A DNA stretch of 64,000 nucleotides, taken from Crotophaga sulcirostris (Eukaryota > Chordata > Aves > Cuculiformes > Crotophagidae). The position numbers were made by a program, and so were the translations under genes. This document shows positions 63,201 to 64,000 of this stretch, in pieces (the first letter of the stretch is position 1; each line of letters opens with the position of its first letter). The DNA is taken from NCBI GenBank assembly GCA_013397455.1, contig VYZB01000279.1, positions 985,260-1,049,259 on the forward strand, given 5' to 3'. Under the pieces are notes generated by a model. The model ran no database searches and had not been told where the DNA came from. It was given only the letters and a program-made list of their open reading frames with translations.

Positions 63201-63622
63201 GGGCTATAGCTGTTCCTGTATTACATTCAATGATACTGATGCTTAAAGGAATAACTTTGATTAACCATCCTCAGCCTTCACCCAAGACTCAAGATTCTGG
63301 GCAAAGCAATCTGGCCCATGGAAGCACATTTTAAATTAAAATTCAAGAAAGTGTTGTACTAAAAAACTTAACAGAGAAAAGTCCAGGATCTTTCCTGCAT
63401 CTGCTGTTACTCATATGCATCATGCACATACAAAGTCACTCAGATACTTCAGACATGCTTACTATATCTAAAATAAGCTTTACAAGTTTTGTCTTGTGCC
63501 TGCTTAAATAAATATTACCCAACTTACCGATCTCCACACCAAGACCACCTATACCACTCAGGAATACGTGGGACTGAGCCATCTTCTGCATTGCCGTGTC
63601 TCCAAGAACATACCTCTGGCGA
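40430..63622 (-). CDS. UBA6: Ubiquitin-like modifier activating enzyme 6 (UBA6), 31 exons, 5' end outside window
   Basis: UBA6 is an E1 that adenylates ubiquitin (and FAT10 in mammals) and passes it to E2 USE1. Exons in transcript order: 63528-63622, 62685-62713, 61865-61959, 61248-61359, 60090-60170, 59404-59526, 58622-58745, 57286-57389, 56435-56497, 55306-55382, 54612-54678, 54070-54213, 53369-53436, 53025-53103, 52763-52843, 52341-52418, 50882-51063, 50186-50291, 49169-49258, 48978-49058, 48236-48364, 47255-47306, 47086-47149, 46518-46587, 45789-45860, 44929-45046, 43767-43960, 43033-43160, 42165-42252, 41687-41781, 40430-40565. All are GT-AG with consistent phase: 3,025 bases, 1,007 residues. 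The catalytic Cys is in-window residue 580, equivalent to human Cys625, so about 45 N-terminal residues lie past 64000. Stop at 40430-40432. Introns hold one CR1 and a Tigger-like segment; otherwise nothing recognised. Confidence 0.96.
45140..45662 (+). mobile_element. CR1 LINE fragment in a UBA6 intron
   Basis: The plus strand reads [14 protein letters not shown] and then, after a stop, [12 protein letters not shown], old CR1 ORF2 text. It ends with the CR1 3' tail GTCCCTTCCAACCTCAACCA followed by TTCTGTGATT. It is inserted antisense to UBA6, between exons 44929-45046 and 45789-45860. It is strongly decayed; the left boundary is approximate. Confidence 0.8.
49169..49258 (-). CDS. UBA6: UBA6 exon with the catalytic cysteine
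   Basis: The exon reads [20 protein letters not shown] followed by [10 protein letters not shown]. The Cys codon at 49226-49228 forms the ubiquitin thioester. Just upstream, exon 50186-50291 gives [20 protein letters not shown], the crossover loop region of the E1 family. In UBA6 the motif around the Cys is PFCTL where UBA1 has PMCTL. Confidence 0.96.
49889..49906. repeat. poly(A) tract in a UBA6 intron
   Basis: A run of 18 A residues with no recognisable element body on either side. Confidence 0.85.
50882..52843 (-). CDS. UBA6: UBA6 active adenylation domain exons
   Basis: Exon 52763-52843 carries the nucleotide-binding [20 protein letters not shown]. Exon 52341-52418 carries [20 protein letters not shown], with the Asp, Asn and Arg that position ATP and magnesium. 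Exon 50882-51063 carries [19 protein letters not shown], including the conserved Asp. All expected E1 adenylation residues are present, so the enzyme should be active. Confidence 0.95.
59119..59370 (+). mobile_element. Tigger1-like (pogo/Tc1-mariner) MITE fragment in a UBA6 intron
   Basis: The sequence begins after a TA with CAGGCATACCTTGGAGATAT and continues TGTGGGTTCGGTTTGAGG, GAATTTTTTGGTTTCCCAGG, ACTATACTGTAGTCAATTAA and GTGTGCAATAGCATTATATC. These blocks follow the 5' end of the mammalian Tigger1 element as I remember it. The last part (TGCAACATTCGTGAAGTGCA) resembles the region near the Tigger1 3' end, so this looks like an internally deleted copy. The final inverted repeat (GGTATGCCTG) is not visible. 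It is non-coding and ends about 30 bases from UBA6 exon 59404-59526. Confidence 0.78.
61248..63622 (-). CDS. UBA6: UBA6 5'-most exons in window: inactive adenylation half
   Basis: Exons 63528-63622, 62685-62713, 61865-61959 and 61248-61359 read [20 protein letters not shown], then [44 protein letters not shown] and [18 protein letters not shown]. This is the N-terminal ThiF-like repeat of E1 enzymes, which has the G-x-G-x-x-G fold but not the full catalytic set. The first base of exon 63528-63622 completes a codon begun in an exon beyond the right edge. Confidence 0.94.
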
Positions 63623-64000
63623 CTACAGCAAAGATAAATTCAGATCAAAACAAGGTATAAATAAACTCAAGAGCACATAAAAGCACGCCAAGAATTCCCA
63701 GTAGTTTCCAAAAAAGCTGAAATGTTTTCTGCTATCATCCCAATCATTTTCTCATCTTCAACACCAAGTTCTGCAAATGAGCGTGTGTCACTAGTGACAC
63801 ATGCACAGTTCTATTTACCAACACTCCACTCAACAAGCAACGGAAGACATAAAATGCGTGTATTCAAACTCTACATAGCTTTAGGAAATAAAAGCATATC
63901 AAATGTAATATTTGCGCACACAATCCAAATTGTGACATGCATTTAGTACAGACCTTTTCAGTGCTAGTTTTTAGAGAAGAGAAATAATTTTTACTTTTAA
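63623..64000 (-). other. UBA6: UBA6 intron running off the window
   Basis: Intronic sequence upstream (in the transcript) of exon 63528-63622. No further UBA6 exon is found before the window ends. The missing N-terminal exons lie to the right. Confidence 0.8.

Noticed and set aside
1..64000. CRISPR arrays, bacterial operons, phage or plasmid features
   Set aside because: The sequence is clearly vertebrate nuclear DNA with spliced genes. No regularly spaced direct repeats or prokaryotic gene organisation are present.

Overview
The window is nuclear DNA of a vertebrate, most likely a bird. It carries three intron-split genes in the order and orientation CENPC (minus), STAP1 (plus), UBA6 (minus). 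As I recall, this is the order on human 4q13.2, so the block is conserved. Several CR1 LINE fragments have avian-type 3' ends, and the introns are compact: UBA6 fits in about 23 kb and CENPC in about 18.5 kb. The species cannot be named from the sequence. The gene models below were built by hand from splice sites, reading phase and remembered family sequences.

Region by region. 1-8827: non-coding sequence downstream of CENPC, with a CR1 copy interrupted by a decayed mariner transposon (575-1920). 8828-27370: complete CENPC coding region, 17 exons, 2,700 coding bases, 899 residues, with a CR1 in one intron and two more CR1 fragments in intron 1. 27371-27660: GC-rich CENPC promoter with a 51-bp-spaced repeat and an inverted CCAAT box. 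27680-27955: another CR1. 29395-35038: complete STAP1 coding region, 8 coding exons, 282 residues (PH then SH2). 35039-40429: convergent intergenic or 3'UTR sequence holding a 203-bp hAT-type MITE with a perfect 8-bp target duplication. 40430-63622: UBA6 from its stop codon up through 31 exons, 1,007 residues. About 45 N-terminal residues lie beyond the right edge. One UBA6 intron holds a segment closely resembling the mammalian pogo element Tigger1.

The three genes are neighbours by ancestry and do not form a pathway. CENP-C is the scaffold of the inner kinetochore at centromeric chromatin. STAP1 is a cytoplasmic PH-SH2 adaptor of haematopoietic tyrosine-kinase signalling. UBA6 is the second ubiquitin-activating E1.

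I found no new multi-gene system. The most unusual content is the transposon record: relics of three cut-and-paste DNA transposon superfamilies (mariner, hAT, pogo/Tigger) in 64 kb of a genome type that normally carries few of them. Two lineage-level protein features are also worth checking: avian CENP-C appears to lack the mammalian central nucleosome-binding motif, and avian STAP1 has no tyrosine in its PH-SH2 linker.
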